From Saccharibacillus sacchari DSM 19268 (GTDB lineage Bacteria; Bacillota; Bacilli; Paenibacillales; Paenibacillaceae): a stretch of 64,000 bases of DNA. Where the stretch lies: assembly GCF_000585395.1 (NCBI RefSeq), contig NZ_KK073875.1:657211-721210 (forward strand), in the 5' to 3' direction. The number at the start of each line of letters is the position of its first letter. Within the stretch, counting starts at the first letter, position 1. Positions 43,637 to 53,733 of the stretch are shown piece after piece. Below the pieces are notes generated by a model. That model was not told where the DNA came from. It saw only the letters and a program-made list of their open reading frames with translations, and made no database searches. The position numbers and the translations under genes are program-made.

Positions 43637-43747
43637 TTCTGTTTGGTCCGGTCATCCGCCGTTCGGCGAATTAACCGGTGGTTATTCTCTTATTAAAACA
43701 GGAATTCACGTTGGCGTAAAGATTCATGTCAGAATTATTCCGCAGAA

Positions 43748-45103
43748 TTATTCGGACAGACGCGATTCCAATTCCGCTTTTTCTTTTTCGAAGCCGGGCT
43801 TGCCCAGCAGCGCAAACATGTTTTTCTTGTATGCTTCAACGCCCGGTTGGTCGAACGGATTGACGCCCAGCAGGTAGCCGCTGATGCCGCAAGCCTTCTC
43901 GAAGAAGTAGACCAGGTAGCCGAACGTGTACGGGCTGAAGTCTTTGATGTTGACGATCAGGTTCGGCACTTGACCGTCCGTGTGCGCCAGCATCGTGCCT
44001 TGGAACGCTTTTTTATTGACGAAGTCCATCGTTTTTCCAGCCAGGAAGTTCAGACCGTCCAGATCGTCCGCGTCTTCTTCGATCGTGATTTGCTCGGATA
44101 CGTTTTCCACTTGGATCACCGTCTCGAAGATGTTACGGCTGCCTTCTTGGATGAATTGACCCATGGAGTGCAGATCGGTCGAGAAATCGACGGAGGACGG
44201 GTAGATGCCTTTGAAGTCTTTGCCTTCGCTTTCGCCGAAGAGTTGTTTCCACCACTCCGATACGAAGTGCAGCGACGGCTCATAGTTCACGAGGATTTCC
44301 GTGCCTTTGCCTTTGCGATACAACGCGTTACGAACAGCCGCGTACTGATACGCTTGGTTCTCGGCCACGTTCGGGTTCGAGAATTCGTCCGATGCGTCGG
44401 CAGCGCCTTGCATCATTGCGTCGATGTCTACGCCGGCCGTTGCGATCGGCAGCAGACCTACAGCCGTCAGCACGGAGTAACGACCGCCGACATCATCCGG
44501 AATGACGAACGATTCGTAGCCTTCTTCGGTCGACAGCTTTTTCAGGGCGCCGCGAGCGGTATCCGTTGTGGCATAGATGCGCTTGCGAGCTTCTTCTTTG
44601 CCGTATTTTTTCTCCAGAGCGGCGCGGAAGATACGGAAAGCGATCGCAGGTTCCGTTGTCGTGCCGGATTTGGAAATGACGTTTACGGAGAAGTCTTTGC
44701 CTTCGACCAGTTGCAGCAGATGCGCCAGGTACGTCGAGCTGATGCTGTTACCCGCGAAGAAGACTTGCGGAGTCTTGCGCTGCGACTTGTCTTGCACGTT
44801 GTAGAACGAGTTCGTCAACATTTCGATCGCGGCGCGCGCACCCAGGTACGAACCGCCGATGCCGATTACGATCAGCACTTCGGAGTCGCTTTGGATTTTT
44901 TCCGCGGCTTTCTTGATGCGTGCGAATTCTTCTTTATCGTAGGCTTTCGGAAGATCGATCCAGCCGAGGTAGTCGGAACCTACGCCTGTTTTATTGTGAA
45001 GCTGCTCGTGAGCAAGCTTGATCGGCTCTGCGAAGTAATCAACTTCGTGCTGCCCGACGAAACTGAGCGCTTTGCTGTAATCGAAATGAACATTTTTAGC
45101 CAT
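43748..45103 (-). CDS. pgi: Glucose-6-phosphate isomerase
   Basis: 451 aa, matching the short Firmicutes Pgi (about 450 aa). It interconverts glucose 6-phosphate and fructose 6-phosphate. Conserved blocks: [74 protein letters not shown] and [21 protein letters not shown] 45103 follows GGAGG by 10 bases. Its own promoter lies in the pgi-tkt gap. Central carbon metabolism. Confidence 0.97.
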   Translation of the reverse strand: MAKNVHFDYSKALSFVGQHEVDYFAEPIKLAHEQLHNKTGVGSDYLGWIDLPKAYDKEEFARIKKAAEKIQSDSEVLIVIGIGGSYLGARAAIEMLTNSFYNVQDKSQRKTPQVFFAGNSISSTYLAHLLQLVEGKDFSVNVISKSGTTTEPAIAFRIFRAALEKKYGKEEARKRIYATTDTARGALKKLSTEEGYESFVIPDDVGGRYSVLTAVGLLPIATAGVDIDAMMQGAADASDEFSNPNVAENQAYQYAAVRNALYRKGKGTEILVNYEPSLHFVSEWWKQLFGESEGKDFKGIYPSSVDFSTDLHSMGQFIQEGSRNIFETVIQVENVSEQITIEEDADDLDGLNFLAGKTMDFVNKKAFQGTMLAHTDGQVPNLIVNIKDFSPYTFGYLVYFFEKACGISGYLLGVNPFDQPGVEAYKKNMFALLGKPGFEKEKAELESRLSE

Positions 45104-45166
45104 AATGGAAAAGCCTCCTCTGAATTTGCTGCTTGAATCACCTTGCATGGTCAAACATCCAGAACC

Positions 45167-45195
45167 AGCATACTGGATTTCGCGGGGACTGACAA
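45167..45195 (-). promoter_or_regulatory. SigA-type promoter of pgi
   Basis: On the minus strand TTGTCA (45195-45190), a 17-base spacer and TATGCT (45172-45167), about 64 bases before the ATG. A small palindrome ATCCAG-N10-CTGGAT covers the -10 box and could be an operator. Confidence 0.6.
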
Positions 45196-45220
45196 GCGCG
45201 ACAGGTCACACTTTAGGCAG

Positions 45221-45291
45221 AAAAACACCCCTGACGTCATCCAGCAGGAGTCCATCACCGGATGCTCACTTTCGCTTGGACGCCTCAGGGG
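45221..45291 (-). terminator. Second terminator after tkt
   Basis: On the minus strand CCCCTGA pairs with TCAGGGG around a 50-base loop with its own CATCC/GGATG stem, and is followed by TGTTTTTC. It lies upstream of the pgi promoter. Confidence 0.6.
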
Positions 45292-45310
45292 CGAATAAAA
45301 GCAGGGCAAA

Positions 45311-45344
45311 GCTTGTTGAGCGCTGCGAAAGCCGTTCAACAAGC
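45311..45344 (-). terminator. Hairpin immediately after tkt
   Basis: GCTTGTTGA (45311-45319) pairs with TCAACAAGC (45336-45344), with GCGCT/AGCCG-like inner bases, 19 bases after the tkt stop. The T tract is weak, so it may work with the next hairpin. Confidence 0.6.
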
Positions 45345-45362
45345 CTAATCCTTCGTAGAAAT

Positions 45363-47381
45363 TTAGTTAAGCAGTGCTTTGACTTTAGCTACCACGTTAT
45401 CCGGCGTAAAGCCGTATTCTTCCATCACTTTACCGCCTGGAGCGGAAGCGCCGAATGTATCGATGCCCAGAATCGCGCCTTGGTCGCCCACGTAACGCTC
45501 CCAGCCGAACGGACTAGCCATTTCAACGGCAAGGCGAGCTTTGACGTCAGGCAGCAGGACGGAATCCTTGTACGCCTTGTCTTGCTTCTCAAACAGATCC
45601 CAGCTCGGCATGCTGATGACGCGAACCTGGATGCCTTCTTCGGCAAGCTTCGCTTGGGCTTTAACAGCCAGTTGAACTTCGGAACCCGTTGCGAGGATTT
45701 GTGCAGCCGGTTTGCCGTCTTTGGCATCGGATACGACATAAGCACCGCGTGCTACGCCTTCCCATGCGCCTTCAACCGTTCCTTCCAGGATCGGCAGGTT
45801 TTGACGAGTCAGCACCAGCGCAACCGGATTTTCTTTGTTTTGCAGCGAGTATGCCCAAGCAGCGGATGTTTCGTTGCCGTCTGCCGGACGGATCACCGTC
45901 AGACCCGGAATGATGCGGATCGAAGCCAGTTGCTCGATCGGCTCGTGGGTAGGGCCGTCTTCGCCGACCGCGATACTGTCGTGCGTCAGCACGTAAGTCA
46001 CGGGCAGCTTCATCAGGGAAGCCAGACGGATTGCCGGACGCAGGTAGTCGGTGAATACGAAGAACGTACCGCCGAACACTTTGATCCCGCCGTGCAGGGC
46101 GATACCGTTCATGGCGCCCGCCATGCCGAACTCGCGCACGCCGTAATAAATGTTGCGTCCTGCACGATCCTGCGGCGTGAACACCGTGACATCGTTCAGG
46201 TGCGTCATCGTCGAGCTTTCCAAGTCGGCCGATCCACCGAACAGTTGCGGCACGTTTTGCACGACGCCGTTCAATGCTTTGCCGGAAGCTACGCGAGTCG
46301 ACAGATCTTTGTCGGAAGTCGTGTACTTCGGCAGATCCTTATCCCAACCTACAGGAAGATCAGCGTTGAAAGCAGTCAGGAATTGAGCAGCCAATTCCGG
46401 GTTTTCGTTTTGGAATTTCTCGAATTGATCATCCCAGATTTTGTTCGTCAGTTCGCCTTTTTCTTTCACTTTGGCGAAATGTTCGCGAACTTCGTCCGGT
46501 ACGAAGAAGTTTTCTTCATGAACCCATTCGTAGAATTCTTTGGTCAGCTTCACTTCGTCGGAACCCAGCGGGGAACCGTGCGGGCCCGCGTGGCCGCCTT
46601 TGCCTTGTTTGTTCGGGCTGCCGTAGCCGATGATCGTTTTCACTTCGATCAGCGTAGGGCGTCCCGTGTCGATCTTCGCGTCTTCGATCGCTTTGGCAAT
46701 CGCGTCCAGATCGTTGCCGTCTTCGACGCGCAGCACTTGCCAGCCGTAACCTTCGAAGCGCTTTTGCACGCTCTCGGAGAACGACAGGGAAGCTTCGCCG
46801 TCCAGCGTGATGTCATTGGAATCGTACAGCATGATCAGTTTGCCGAGCTGCATATGGCCGGCCATCGAAGCCGCTTCGTGGGAAACACCTTCCATCAGGT
46901 CGCCGTCGCCGCAGATCGCGTAAGTATAGTGATCGATCAGTTTATAGTCGCCTTTGTTGTATACCGAAGCCGTGTGCGCTTCCGCAATCGCCATGCCGAC
47001 CGCCATCGCTACGCCTTGACCCAGCGGTCCGGTCGTTGCGTCAACACCGGCCGTATGGCCGAATTCCGGGTGACCCGGCGTTTTGCTTCCCCATTGACGG
47101 AACTGCTTGATTTCTTCCATAGGAAGATCGTAGCCCGACAGGTGCAGCAAGCTGTAAAGCAGCATCGAACCGTGTCCGGCGGACAATACGAAGCGATCCC
47201 GGTTTACCCAAGTCGGGTTCGACGGGTTATGATTCATCGTTTTAGCGAAAAGTTGGTAGCCCATCGGTGCCGATCCCATCGGCATGCCCGGGTGACCGGA
47301 GTTTGCTTTCTCGATCGCATCGATCGAAAGGGTACGTACGGTTGCGATCGACAGATCGTCGATTTTGATATTGTTAGCCAT
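45363..47381 (-). CDS. tkt: Transketolase
   Basis: 672 aa, normal length. A thiamine diphosphate enzyme of the pentose phosphate pathway. The N-terminal domain has [36 protein letters not shown] and the ThDP motif [20 protein letters not shown] with [10 protein letters not shown]. The middle domain has [19 protein letters not shown] and [28 protein letters not shown] ribosome binding site precedes the ATG. Transcribed separately from pgi. Confidence 0.97.
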   Translation of the reverse strand: MANNIKIDDLSIATVRTLSIDAIEKANSGHPGMPMGSAPMGYQLFAKTMNHNPSNPTWVNRDRFVLSAGHGSMLLYSLLHLSGYDLPMEEIKQFRQWGSKTPGHPEFGHTAGVDATTGPLGQGVAMAVGMAIAEAHTASVYNKGDYKLIDHYTYAICGDGDLMEGVSHEAASMAGHMQLGKLIMLYDSNDITLDGEASLSFSESVQKRFEGYGWQVLRVEDGNDLDAIAKAIEDAKIDTGRPTLIEVKTIIGYGSPNKQGKGGHAGPHGSPLGSDEVKLTKEFYEWVHEENFFVPDEVREHFAKVKEKGELTNKIWDDQFEKFQNENPELAAQFLTAFNADLPVGWDKDLPKYTTSDKDLSTRVASGKALNGVVQNVPQLFGGSADLESSTMTHLNDVTVFTPQDRAGRNIYYGVREFGMAGAMNGIALHGGIKVFGGTFFVFTDYLRPAIRLASLMKLPVTYVLTHDSIAVGEDGPTHEPIEQLASIRIIPGLTVIRPADGNETSAAWAYSLQNKENPVALVLTRQNLPILEGTVEGAWEGVARGAYVVSDAKDGKPAAQILATGSEVQLAVKAQAKLAEEGIQVRVISMPSWDLFEKQDKAYKDSVLLPDVKARLAVEMASPFGWERYVGDQGAILGIDTFGASAPGGKVMEEYGFTPDNVVAKVKALLN

Positions 47382-47656
47382 GTTCTAATATCCTCCTCGG
47401 TCGCTTCCGGCATTACCGGAAACGGATTGTGAAGACTCCTGTTGTCCAGTATATCATTTTGAAACATTCATTTCCATAGGATTCGAAACAAAGGCGGAAA
47501 TTTGGAGCATGTCGACACGAAAAAGCCGTATCCGCCTATGCATCGACCCATAGAACTTTACCCTCCGCGTCGCCTGGATACGCGAAATGCAGCGAATTCG
47601 AAGAAAAGAATCTTCAGCGTTTGTCTTCGATCTCTAAAATATTGTTCTGCCGCATA

Positions 47657-49117
47657 TTAATCGAACAACTCTTCCCGTTTCGCTCGCTCCGGGTCGCTCT
47701 CCGTCCGCGGATTCGTATCGAAGATCGCCGTGTGCCGCGTATCCGGTTCGTAGCGCGCCCAGACAAGGGAAGGTATGGACGGATCTCCGGAAGCCGCAAA
47801 CGACTGCCAGGCACCTCGCATGGCATCAGCTACATGTTGCGCTGAAGGCTCGACACGCACACCTATTCTGCGCAATAGCGCGAGATTGTCGAACACGAAC
47901 GGCATTTCTGCGGCATGCACGGCCTTTCCGAAGAACGGATGACCCGGCAGCGTCCAATCGAAGCGATACATCCATACCGGAGCATGCTTGCTTTGCGCTT
48001 CCGCAAACGCAAGCGATGAACGCCAGAAATACAATTCCGTCATTGCCCGGGCTTGCCCTTCCACGGTCAACGGATAACGGCTTGTCCAAGCGCCGGCCTC
48101 CTGCACGCCGGTGAGCGCGCGAATCGTATGCGCGAATTCGTCCGGCGAAGCAAGCTGGGATTCGTCCCGCAAAAAGAAATCGCCTTCGTCATGGTTCGTG
48201 CCTACGATCAAGGAAACGCCTTCAGCCGCGCCGTGAGAGATCGCCGATAAAGGTTCTTCCGGCAAAGTTGCCGCTTCGACGACCGGCTGGAAAGGCAGCG
48301 CGGGCCATTCTTCGCCTTCCTGCGCCCTCATTTCGGCCGCCGCGAGCAACAGCTGCTCAGGCGCGAACGTCTTGAGCCGTTCCAGATTGCCTCCGTCCAC
48401 GCTCAGGCGACGCAGGAATGCCGCGGCGACGATTTCGGCTTGCACGGACGGCATGGACTGCGCGCCGCCGCTTTGCATGATCGCTTTATGGAATAATCCT
48501 TTAGCCGCAGGCATGGCCAACACGGCAGCAATGCTCATCGATCCTGCCGATTCCCCGAATAACGTGACATTGCCAGGGTCTCCGCCGAATGCTGCAATAT
48601 TTTTTTGCACCCATTGCAGCGCCTGCGCCTGATCGGACAGGCCCACATTGGAATCAAAACCTTCGCCAAGCGGCGACAGGTGCATAAATCCGAGCGGTCC
48701 CAAACGATAGTTCAACGACACAATCACACATCCGCCGCGCAGCGCAAGCTGCGTTCCGTCATACAGCGGCAGACTCGAAGAACCCGATACGAATGACCCG
48801 CCGTGAATCCATACCATGACAGGAAGTCCTTCTCCTCCGTTTTCGGGTGCCCACACATTCAAGTACAGGCAATCCTCGGACATCGTGACGCCCGGCGAGG
48901 CAAAGATCGAATCTTCCGGAGGCTGCGCCTGCAAAGCGATCGGGCCGAAAGACAGCGCATCCCGAACTCCCTCCCATTCCGTAGGCGGCTTCGGAGCGCG
49001 GAAGCGCAAATCGCCGGTCGGCGGTTGCGCGTACGGCACGCCTTTCCAGCTTTTAACGCCGTTTGCCGAAGCTCCGCGCAATTTTCCTTGTTTTGTTTCA
49101 ATGATTGTATACTCCAT
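47657..49117 (-). CDS. Type B carboxylesterase (para-nitrobenzyl esterase-like)
   Basis: 486 aa. Alpha/beta hydrolase: oxyanion-hole region VMVWIHGGSFVSGSSS, nucleophile elbow VTLFGESAGSMSIAAVLAMP, acid residue region GTNHDEGDFFLRD and catalytic His in GKAVHAAEMPFVFD. SEDCLYLNVWAPE is also typical. No signal peptide. ATG 49117 follows AGGAGAG; an in-frame upstream start at 49162 has no comparable site. It lies at the edge of the carbohydrate locus and may remove acyl groups from substrates. Confidence 0.9.
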   Translation of the reverse strand: MEYTIIETKQGKLRGASANGVKSWKGVPYAQPPTGDLRFRAPKPPTEWEGVRDALSFGPIALQAQPPEDSIFASPGVTMSEDCLYLNVWAPENGGEGLPVMVWIHGGSFVSGSSSLPLYDGTQLALRGGCVIVSLNYRLGPLGFMHLSPLGEGFDSNVGLSDQAQALQWVQKNIAAFGGDPGNVTLFGESAGSMSIAAVLAMPAAKGLFHKAIMQSGGAQSMPSVQAEIVAAAFLRRLSVDGGNLERLKTFAPEQLLLAAAEMRAQEGEEWPALPFQPVVEAATLPEEPLSAISHGAAEGVSLIVGTNHDEGDFFLRDESQLASPDEFAHTIRALTGVQEAGAWTSRYPLTVEGQARAMTELYFWRSSLAFAEAQSKHAPVWMYRFDWTLPGHPFFGKAVHAAEMPFVFDNLALLRRIGVRVEPSAQHVADAMRGAWQSFAASGDPSIPSLVWARYEPDTRHTAIFDTNPRTESDPERAKREELFD

Positions 49118-49219
49118 CGTCTCTCCTGCCTTTCCGAATCGAACGACTAACTTCTCTTCCATTTAAGCACAGCGCATGTATACGGTTCAAATTACGCCAG
49201 GCAAGCGCTTATCCGGTCT

Positions 49220-49254
49220 AAAAAGAAAAAGCGTTCTCCCGCGGGAAAACGCTT
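49220..49254 (-). terminator. Terminator of the LacI gene
   Basis: AAGCGTT-TCCC pairs with GGGA-AACGCTT; on the minus strand it is followed by TTTTTCTTTTT, 15 bases after the stop. Confidence 0.8.
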
Positions 49255-49268
49255 AACGCGATTTGCAT

Positions 49269-50258
49269 TCAGTTAGATGAGTTTCCAGAAACATGCTGCT
49301 TGCCCACTGACCCGCCTTCGATCAACTTTACCTGAATCAATTCGTGTTCGATCGGGTCGCCTGCCAATATGCGCAGCAAATGCTCGGCCGCAGTTGCGCC
49401 CCATTTGGCGCGGGAATAGTCGACCGTCGCCAAACGAGGCTGCAAGTATTTGGTCAGTTCGATGTTATCGAAGCCGATCACGTGGACATGCTCGCCGACT
49501 TGAAGCTCCGTCTCGCCCAGCACGTTGCAAATTCCGACCGCCATTTCATCATTCAGGCAAAATACGGCTACAGGTTCTTGGTACTCGCCGATAATTTGCT
49601 GCGCGGCCAAGGCGCCGCCTTTTTTCTCGAAATTGCTGACGATCTCGATCAATTCTACGTCCGGGTGTTCTGCCGCGATTTGGCGGACTACCGCCAGACG
49701 TTGATTGGAATCGTACGAATCTTCCGGTCCCGTGATCACGTACAGCTTCCGATGGCCTTGCGCGATCAAATGATTCATGGCAGCGGCCGCGCCGGAGCGG
49801 TTATCCAGCAGCACCCGATTGATGTTCGGATGAATCAACTCGCGGTCAAGCACGACGATCCGATGCCCGCGATCCGCGTAACGCAAAATTTCCTCGCTGT
49901 CGAAACCGGAGTCGAGAATGATCGCTCCGTCGATCATCCGCTCGGGCAGCATGCGATGCGACTGCACGCCGCTGCAGACGATAAGATCGTAACCCTGCTG
50001 ATTTAGCACATCCTTGACGCCGTCCAACAGATCGCCGTAAACGTCGCCTCGGAAATCGGTCAGGAACACGCCGATGATGCGGGATTCTCGCTTCTTCAGC
50101 GTGCGTGCCGCAGCATTCGGCACGTAATTCAGCTCCTCGGCAATGGCCAAAATGCGCGAACTGGTCTCTTCCGTCACCTTGCTGCTGCCGTTTAACGCAT
50201 AAGATACTGTTGAAATCGATACTCCCGCCTTCTTGGCGATATCCTTGATACTTACCAA
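49269..50258 (-). CDS. LacI family regulator of the beta-1,2-glucan genes (proposed)
   Basis: 329 aa. N-terminal HTH VSIKDIAKKAGVSISTVSYA LNGSSKVTEETSSRI, hinge YVPNAAARTLKKRES, then a periplasmic-binding-protein-like effector domain. Unusually, it reads SYALNG where many members read SRVLNG. TTG 50258 is chosen because AGGGGAG lies 8 bases upstream and it places the HTH at residue 2. It sits directly downstream of the GH94 gene on the same strand, as in the Listeria locus, which suggests control by sophorose or related sugars. Confidence 0.88.
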   Translation of the reverse strand: MVSIKDIAKKAGVSISTVSYALNGSSKVTEETSSRILAIAEELNYVPNAAARTLKKRESRIIGVFLTDFRGDVYGDLLDGVKDVLNQQGYDLIVCSGVQSHRMLPERMIDGAIILDSGFDSEEILRYADRGHRIVVLDRELIHPNINRVLLDNRSGAAAAMNHLIAQGHRKLYVITGPEDSYDSNQRLAVVRQIAAEHPDVELIEIVSNFEKKGGALAAQQIIGEYQEPVAVFCLNDEMAVGICNVLGETELQVGEHVHVIGFDNIELTKYLQPRLATVDYSRAKWGATAAEHLLRILAGDPIEHELIQVKLIEGGSVGKQHVSGNSSN

Positions 50259-50316
50259 TCCACTCGCTCCCCTGTCTGGTTGCCTTTTTCTTCTTATACC
50301 CATCTAACAGACAACA

Positions 50317-50340
50317 AAGGCGATCCGTCAAGATCGCCTT
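50317..50340 (-). terminator. Hairpin after the GH94 phosphorylase gene
   Basis: AAGGCGATC (50317-50325) pairs perfectly with GATCGCCTT (50332-50340), 17 bases after the stop. The T tract is stronger on the plus strand than on the minus strand. Confidence 0.55.
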
Positions 50341-50357
50341 GTGTTTTTTGGTGAATT

Positions 50358-53300
50358 TTATACGAAAATTTCAATTTTATTGCTATTTTTGTCAGCCAAA
50401 TCCTCGAATTCGGTGCGAGCGATCCGAATTCCGCCTTCGCGGTAACGATTGTCTCCCGCTTTTTCGCCGATCGGTTGGCCGTTCAGTTTGACGGATCCGG
50501 ACTCGCTTGTACCGATTCGGAACACGAACGTGGCCGGAATCCCGTCATAGCTAAAGTCCAGGTTTAAACCGTCGAGCGATGCCGGAAGAACCGGATCGAC
50601 GATCAGGTCGCCGCCGTCTTGACGGATGCCGAGAACGTTGCCGATCAGCTGGTTCATGTAGATCCCGGGGCCGCTGGAATAGATTCTCCATCCGCCCTTG
50701 ACTGCAACCTCGCCGTTTTTCAGCTCGCCGAAGCGTTCCTGTGCATCGTACCGATTATTGAATTTGCCGTCCGAGCTGCTGAAATACGAGTTGCTTTGGC
50801 GCAATTCCGCGTTCGGCACCACATCGCGGATACCGACCGGGTTGATGATCGCAAGGCCGTTCCACGTCTCGTCGGCCAGACCCAGCTTCGCCATCGCTTC
50901 CACGTAGCGGATATGGGCGTGCACGTATTGCAGGCCGATCTCGCGGCCGAAGTTCGAAGCTTGCTCGGCGCGTTTGAAGTGCGTGCTGACGCCGCCCGCG
51001 TACTGCGCGGGACGGTTCATCAGACGCACGCCGTCCGGGCAGAAGAATTCGCGTTTGATCAGCTCATAGTGCGATTTTGCCTGTTCGGGCGTCAACAGTT
51101 CTCCGATCATGCTGCGCGTCATCGGCAGCAGGCGGTAGTTGATGCCCGTTTCGTTGTCGCTCGGGTGCAGCATCGGCTTCGGTTGATCCGCTTCTTCCAT
51201 GTATACGAATCCCGGAATAACGTCCGTATTCAGCATGTAACGGTTGAAGTCGGCTTTGATGCCTTCGGCCAGTCCTGCCAGTTCGGCCGCGAACGCCGAA
51301 TCCGCATCTTGCAACGCTCCCGACAATACGTTGACCGTCTGATACGTCAGCGCGACCGTCCAGCTGCTCACCATGTACTGCTTAAGCTGCGCGTTGGCCG
51401 GTTGAAGTGTATCGTCCCAGTCGCCGTCGCCGTACGAAGACAGGAACGTGTGATGCAGGAAGTTATTTTTGATATATTGAATTTCTTTTTTCGCATGATC
51501 CAGAACGGTATACGCGTCTTTGGTAAACCCGAATTCGTGCTTGATCGTATACGGTACTTTTTCTTCCAAAATCCCGAAATCGCGAGTCGTTTTCAAATAG
51601 TCGCCCAATACTTTCAACGGCCAAACGATGATGTCCCCGTGGCTCTCCTCTTGCTGGATCGCGAAGTATTTGTCGAACATGAACCATTGCGGCCAAGCGC
51701 CGTCGTCTTCATATTGGTGCGAATAAACGGTTTTGAGGATGTCTTTGACCTGGCCGTATTTTTGCGTCGCCATGAAATACTCCACCGGACCCTGGCAAAC
51801 GTCGCGAGTTCCCCATGCCGCGCCGCCGTACTGCTCCAATCCGTGCGGGGAGGAGTAGTGAACGAGCATGTTATGCGTATACCACCAAGCGAGCGCATTG
51901 ACTTTGAACAGGTCTTCGTGCGTCGCGTCGCCGTCTTTGGACAAACGGAATCCGTTCATCACGTCCTGGTAGAAGTCGCGGTAAGCCGCGATTTCTTCGT
52001 CCAGCGAACGTTTTGCCGGGGAAATGCTTGCTCCGTCGAGCAGCCCTTGAATCGTCAATGTCCACTCCGCGCTCGAATCGAGCGTCAGCGCCACCAGCGA
52101 AGCATCTCCCGAATTCACGCCGTTGGCAATCACCGACTCGTCGCCGACCGATACGCCCGCACCTTCGACGTTCATGACGTAAGCCAAGTTCGGATAGGCA
52201 TTTGCGCTCAGCGAAGCCGAATCCGCGGTAAACGTGAGTTTGCCGTTTTCTTCAGTCATATGCAGCGGGAATTCGTATTCGTTTACGTTCATCGTCACTT
52301 GCGTCGTCACCAGATAACGGTACGCTTGACCGCTTTTCGACGCGACGTGCATACGCACTTCCGGGCTGTCCACGGTTGTGGAAGTCGTCACGAAGATCGT
52401 GTCGCTGTCCGTTTTGTACGTCCAGCGCGCATAGTTGAATCCGATCTCGAACAGCGACGGCAGCGTAAGCAAACGATACTGGCCGTCGACCTCGATATAG
52501 ATGCGCTGACCCGCCGTTTTCGGCACGTTAAGCGCATTGCGCGCATTGCTCATCATTTTGTTGAAGTTGGTGTTGCCCAGCACGAGCTGCGAGTTGAAAA
52601 TGCCGTACATGTACGCGGTCGATGCAAGGACGGGCACGCCGAACTCCACGTTGCCGCCGCTCATCAGGATATGGCCGTGAGGGCGCTCGACGAGACGTTC
52701 TTTTTCTTTTAACACGACATGCTCGTACGTATCCGTGAAGAAGGCGAGCAGCCTGCCGTTCTCGCGCTCTTCTTCATACCGGTTCGGGAAAAGGGCGTAC
52801 ACTTCTTCGTCGGCCAGATCCAGCGTTTGCAGCGGCTCGCCGATTTCCGGTTTGAACGATACGGACGGCAGCGGAAGCAGCTTGTCGGTTTCGTATCTGT
52901 CGTACTCGTGCCAAGCAATCTGAATGTCCGTTCCGAACTCGGCTTCCGTGATTGCTTCCGGATGATCCGCGCGATATAAACCGTAGAACACGAAACGCTT
53001 TTCGCCGCTGAGCGGCATACCTTCCGACTGAAGCGCCGTATAGGCGAATTCGTATTGGTAGATTTCGCTGGCAAGACGTTTATGCGTCAAAGCTTCCGGC
53101 ACGTTCGTTTCTTTGTACGATTTGCCGAAGAACTGGAATCCGTCGGTCGAATAGCCGGTTGCGCGCGTAAGCGAACCCTGCTGCATGTACGGGAATGCGC
53201 CGCCCTGCGGTTGGTTTTGACGGGAGCAAACGATGTAGCCTTTATGCTCGTCCTCGAACACGGCGTGGTCAATATATTGCGACAGATAAGCCTCGTTGCT

Positions 53301-53711
53301 GCGAACCGCGCCCGGATCGGCATCGCCGACGTCTTGACCGTACACGATATCGAGATCGACGCCTTCGCCGCGCGCAAGCACGTCCCAGAACCAAACATCC
53401 TGCTCGGTTACGGCAAACGTTACGGTATACGCAACGCCGCCTGCTTCGCCTTCCCAGACGACGCGTTTGCCGTTTTGGCTGACTTTGCTGTTCGAATGAA
53501 TGCCGAGCAGCGGGTAAGAATCAATGCCCGACTCGCGATGAATCCGCAGGAACAGATTATTGAGCGAGCCGTCCAGCGGGGACGACAGCAGTTGGTTCAG
53601 CATCGTTTTGCCGCCGAGCGCTTGGTACAGGTCGCCGCTCGGCCAGAATGTGAAGTTCAAGCTGCCCGCCTGAACGTTGAATTTCGAGTTCGTGTTTGCG
53701 ATAGTCGCCAT
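50358..53711 (-). CDS. GH94 1,2-beta-oligoglucan phosphorylase (SOGP-like)
   Basis: 1,117 aa. The enzyme reversibly phosphorolyses beta-1,2-glucooligosaccharides (sophorotriose and longer) to glucose 1-phosphate. Layout: N-terminal beta-sandwich (about 1-300), a second beta domain, an (alpha/alpha)6 catalytic barrel with SSPHGLEQYGGAAWGTRDVC, EDDGAWPQWFMFDKY and SSYGDGDWDDTLQP, whose Asp (about residue 765) is the expected acid, and a C-terminal beta domain. The length matches SOGP (about 1,100 aa), not cellobiose phosphorylase (about 810). ATG 53711 is chosen; GTG 53723 overlaps the AGGAG site. The adjacent GH3, importer and LacI support the role. Confidence 0.88.
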   Translation of the reverse strand: MATIANTNSKFNVQAGSLNFTFWPSGDLYQALGGKTMLNQLLSSPLDGSLNNLFLRIHRESGIDSYPLLGIHSNSKVSQNGKRVVWEGEAGGVAYTVTFAVTEQDVWFWDVLARGEGVDLDIVYGQDVGDADPGAVRSNEAYLSQYIDHAVFEDEHKGYIVCSRQNQPQGGAFPYMQQGSLTRATGYSTDGFQFFGKSYKETNVPEALTHKRLASEIYQYEFAYTALQSEGMPLSGEKRFVFYGLYRADHPEAITEAEFGTDIQIAWHEYDRYETDKLLPLPSVSFKPEIGEPLQTLDLADEEVYALFPNRYEEERENGRLLAFFTDTYEHVVLKEKERLVERPHGHILMSGGNVEFGVPVLASTAYMYGIFNSQLVLGNTNFNKMMSNARNALNVPKTAGQRIYIEVDGQYRLLTLPSLFEIGFNYARWTYKTDSDTIFVTTSTTVDSPEVRMHVASKSGQAYRYLVTTQVTMNVNEYEFPLHMTEENGKLTFTADSASLSANAYPNLAYVMNVEGAGVSVGDESVIANGVNSGDASLVALTLDSSAEWTLTIQGLLDGASISPAKRSLDEEIAAYRDFYQDVMNGFRLSKDGDATHEDLFKVNALAWWYTHNMLVHYSSPHGLEQYGGAAWGTRDVCQGPVEYFMATQKYGQVKDILKTVYSHQYEDDGAWPQWFMFDKYFAIQQEESHGDIIVWPLKVLGDYLKTTRDFGILEEKVPYTIKHEFGFTKDAYTVLDHAKKEIQYIKNNFLHHTFLSSYGDGDWDDTLQPANAQLKQYMVSSWTVALTYQTVNVLSGALQDADSAFAAELAGLAEGIKADFNRYMLNTDVIPGFVYMEEADQPKPMLHPSDNETGINYRLLPMTRSMIGELLTPEQAKSHYELIKREFFCPDGVRLMNRPAQYAGGVSTHFKRAEQASNFGREIGLQYVHAHIRYVEAMAKLGLADETWNGLAIINPVGIRDVVPNAELRQSNSYFSSSDGKFNNRYDAQERFGELKNGEVAVKGGWRIYSSGPGIYMNQLIGNVLGIRQDGGDLIVDPVLPASLDGLNLDFSYDGIPATFVFRIGTSESGSVKLNGQPIGEKAGDNRYREGGIRIARTEFEDLADKNSNKIEIFV

Positions 53712-53733
53712 GAATGCGTTCACTCCTAATTAA

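Noticed and set aside
45221..45362. T-box or other metabolite riboswitch in the pgi leader
   Set aside because: No T-box consensus (AGGGTGGNACCGCG) or known aptamer blocks; a good promoter lies downstream of the hairpin, so the structure is better explained as the tkt terminator.
45105..47432. A 775-codon open frame on the plus strand opposite tkt
   Set aside because: Antisense to a certain transketolase gene; Arg/His/Val-rich translation without domains, as expected from codon bias on the other strand.
50619..52712. A 697-codon open frame opposite the GH94 gene
   Set aside because: Antisense shadow of the phosphorylase; no ribosome binding site and no recognisable motif.
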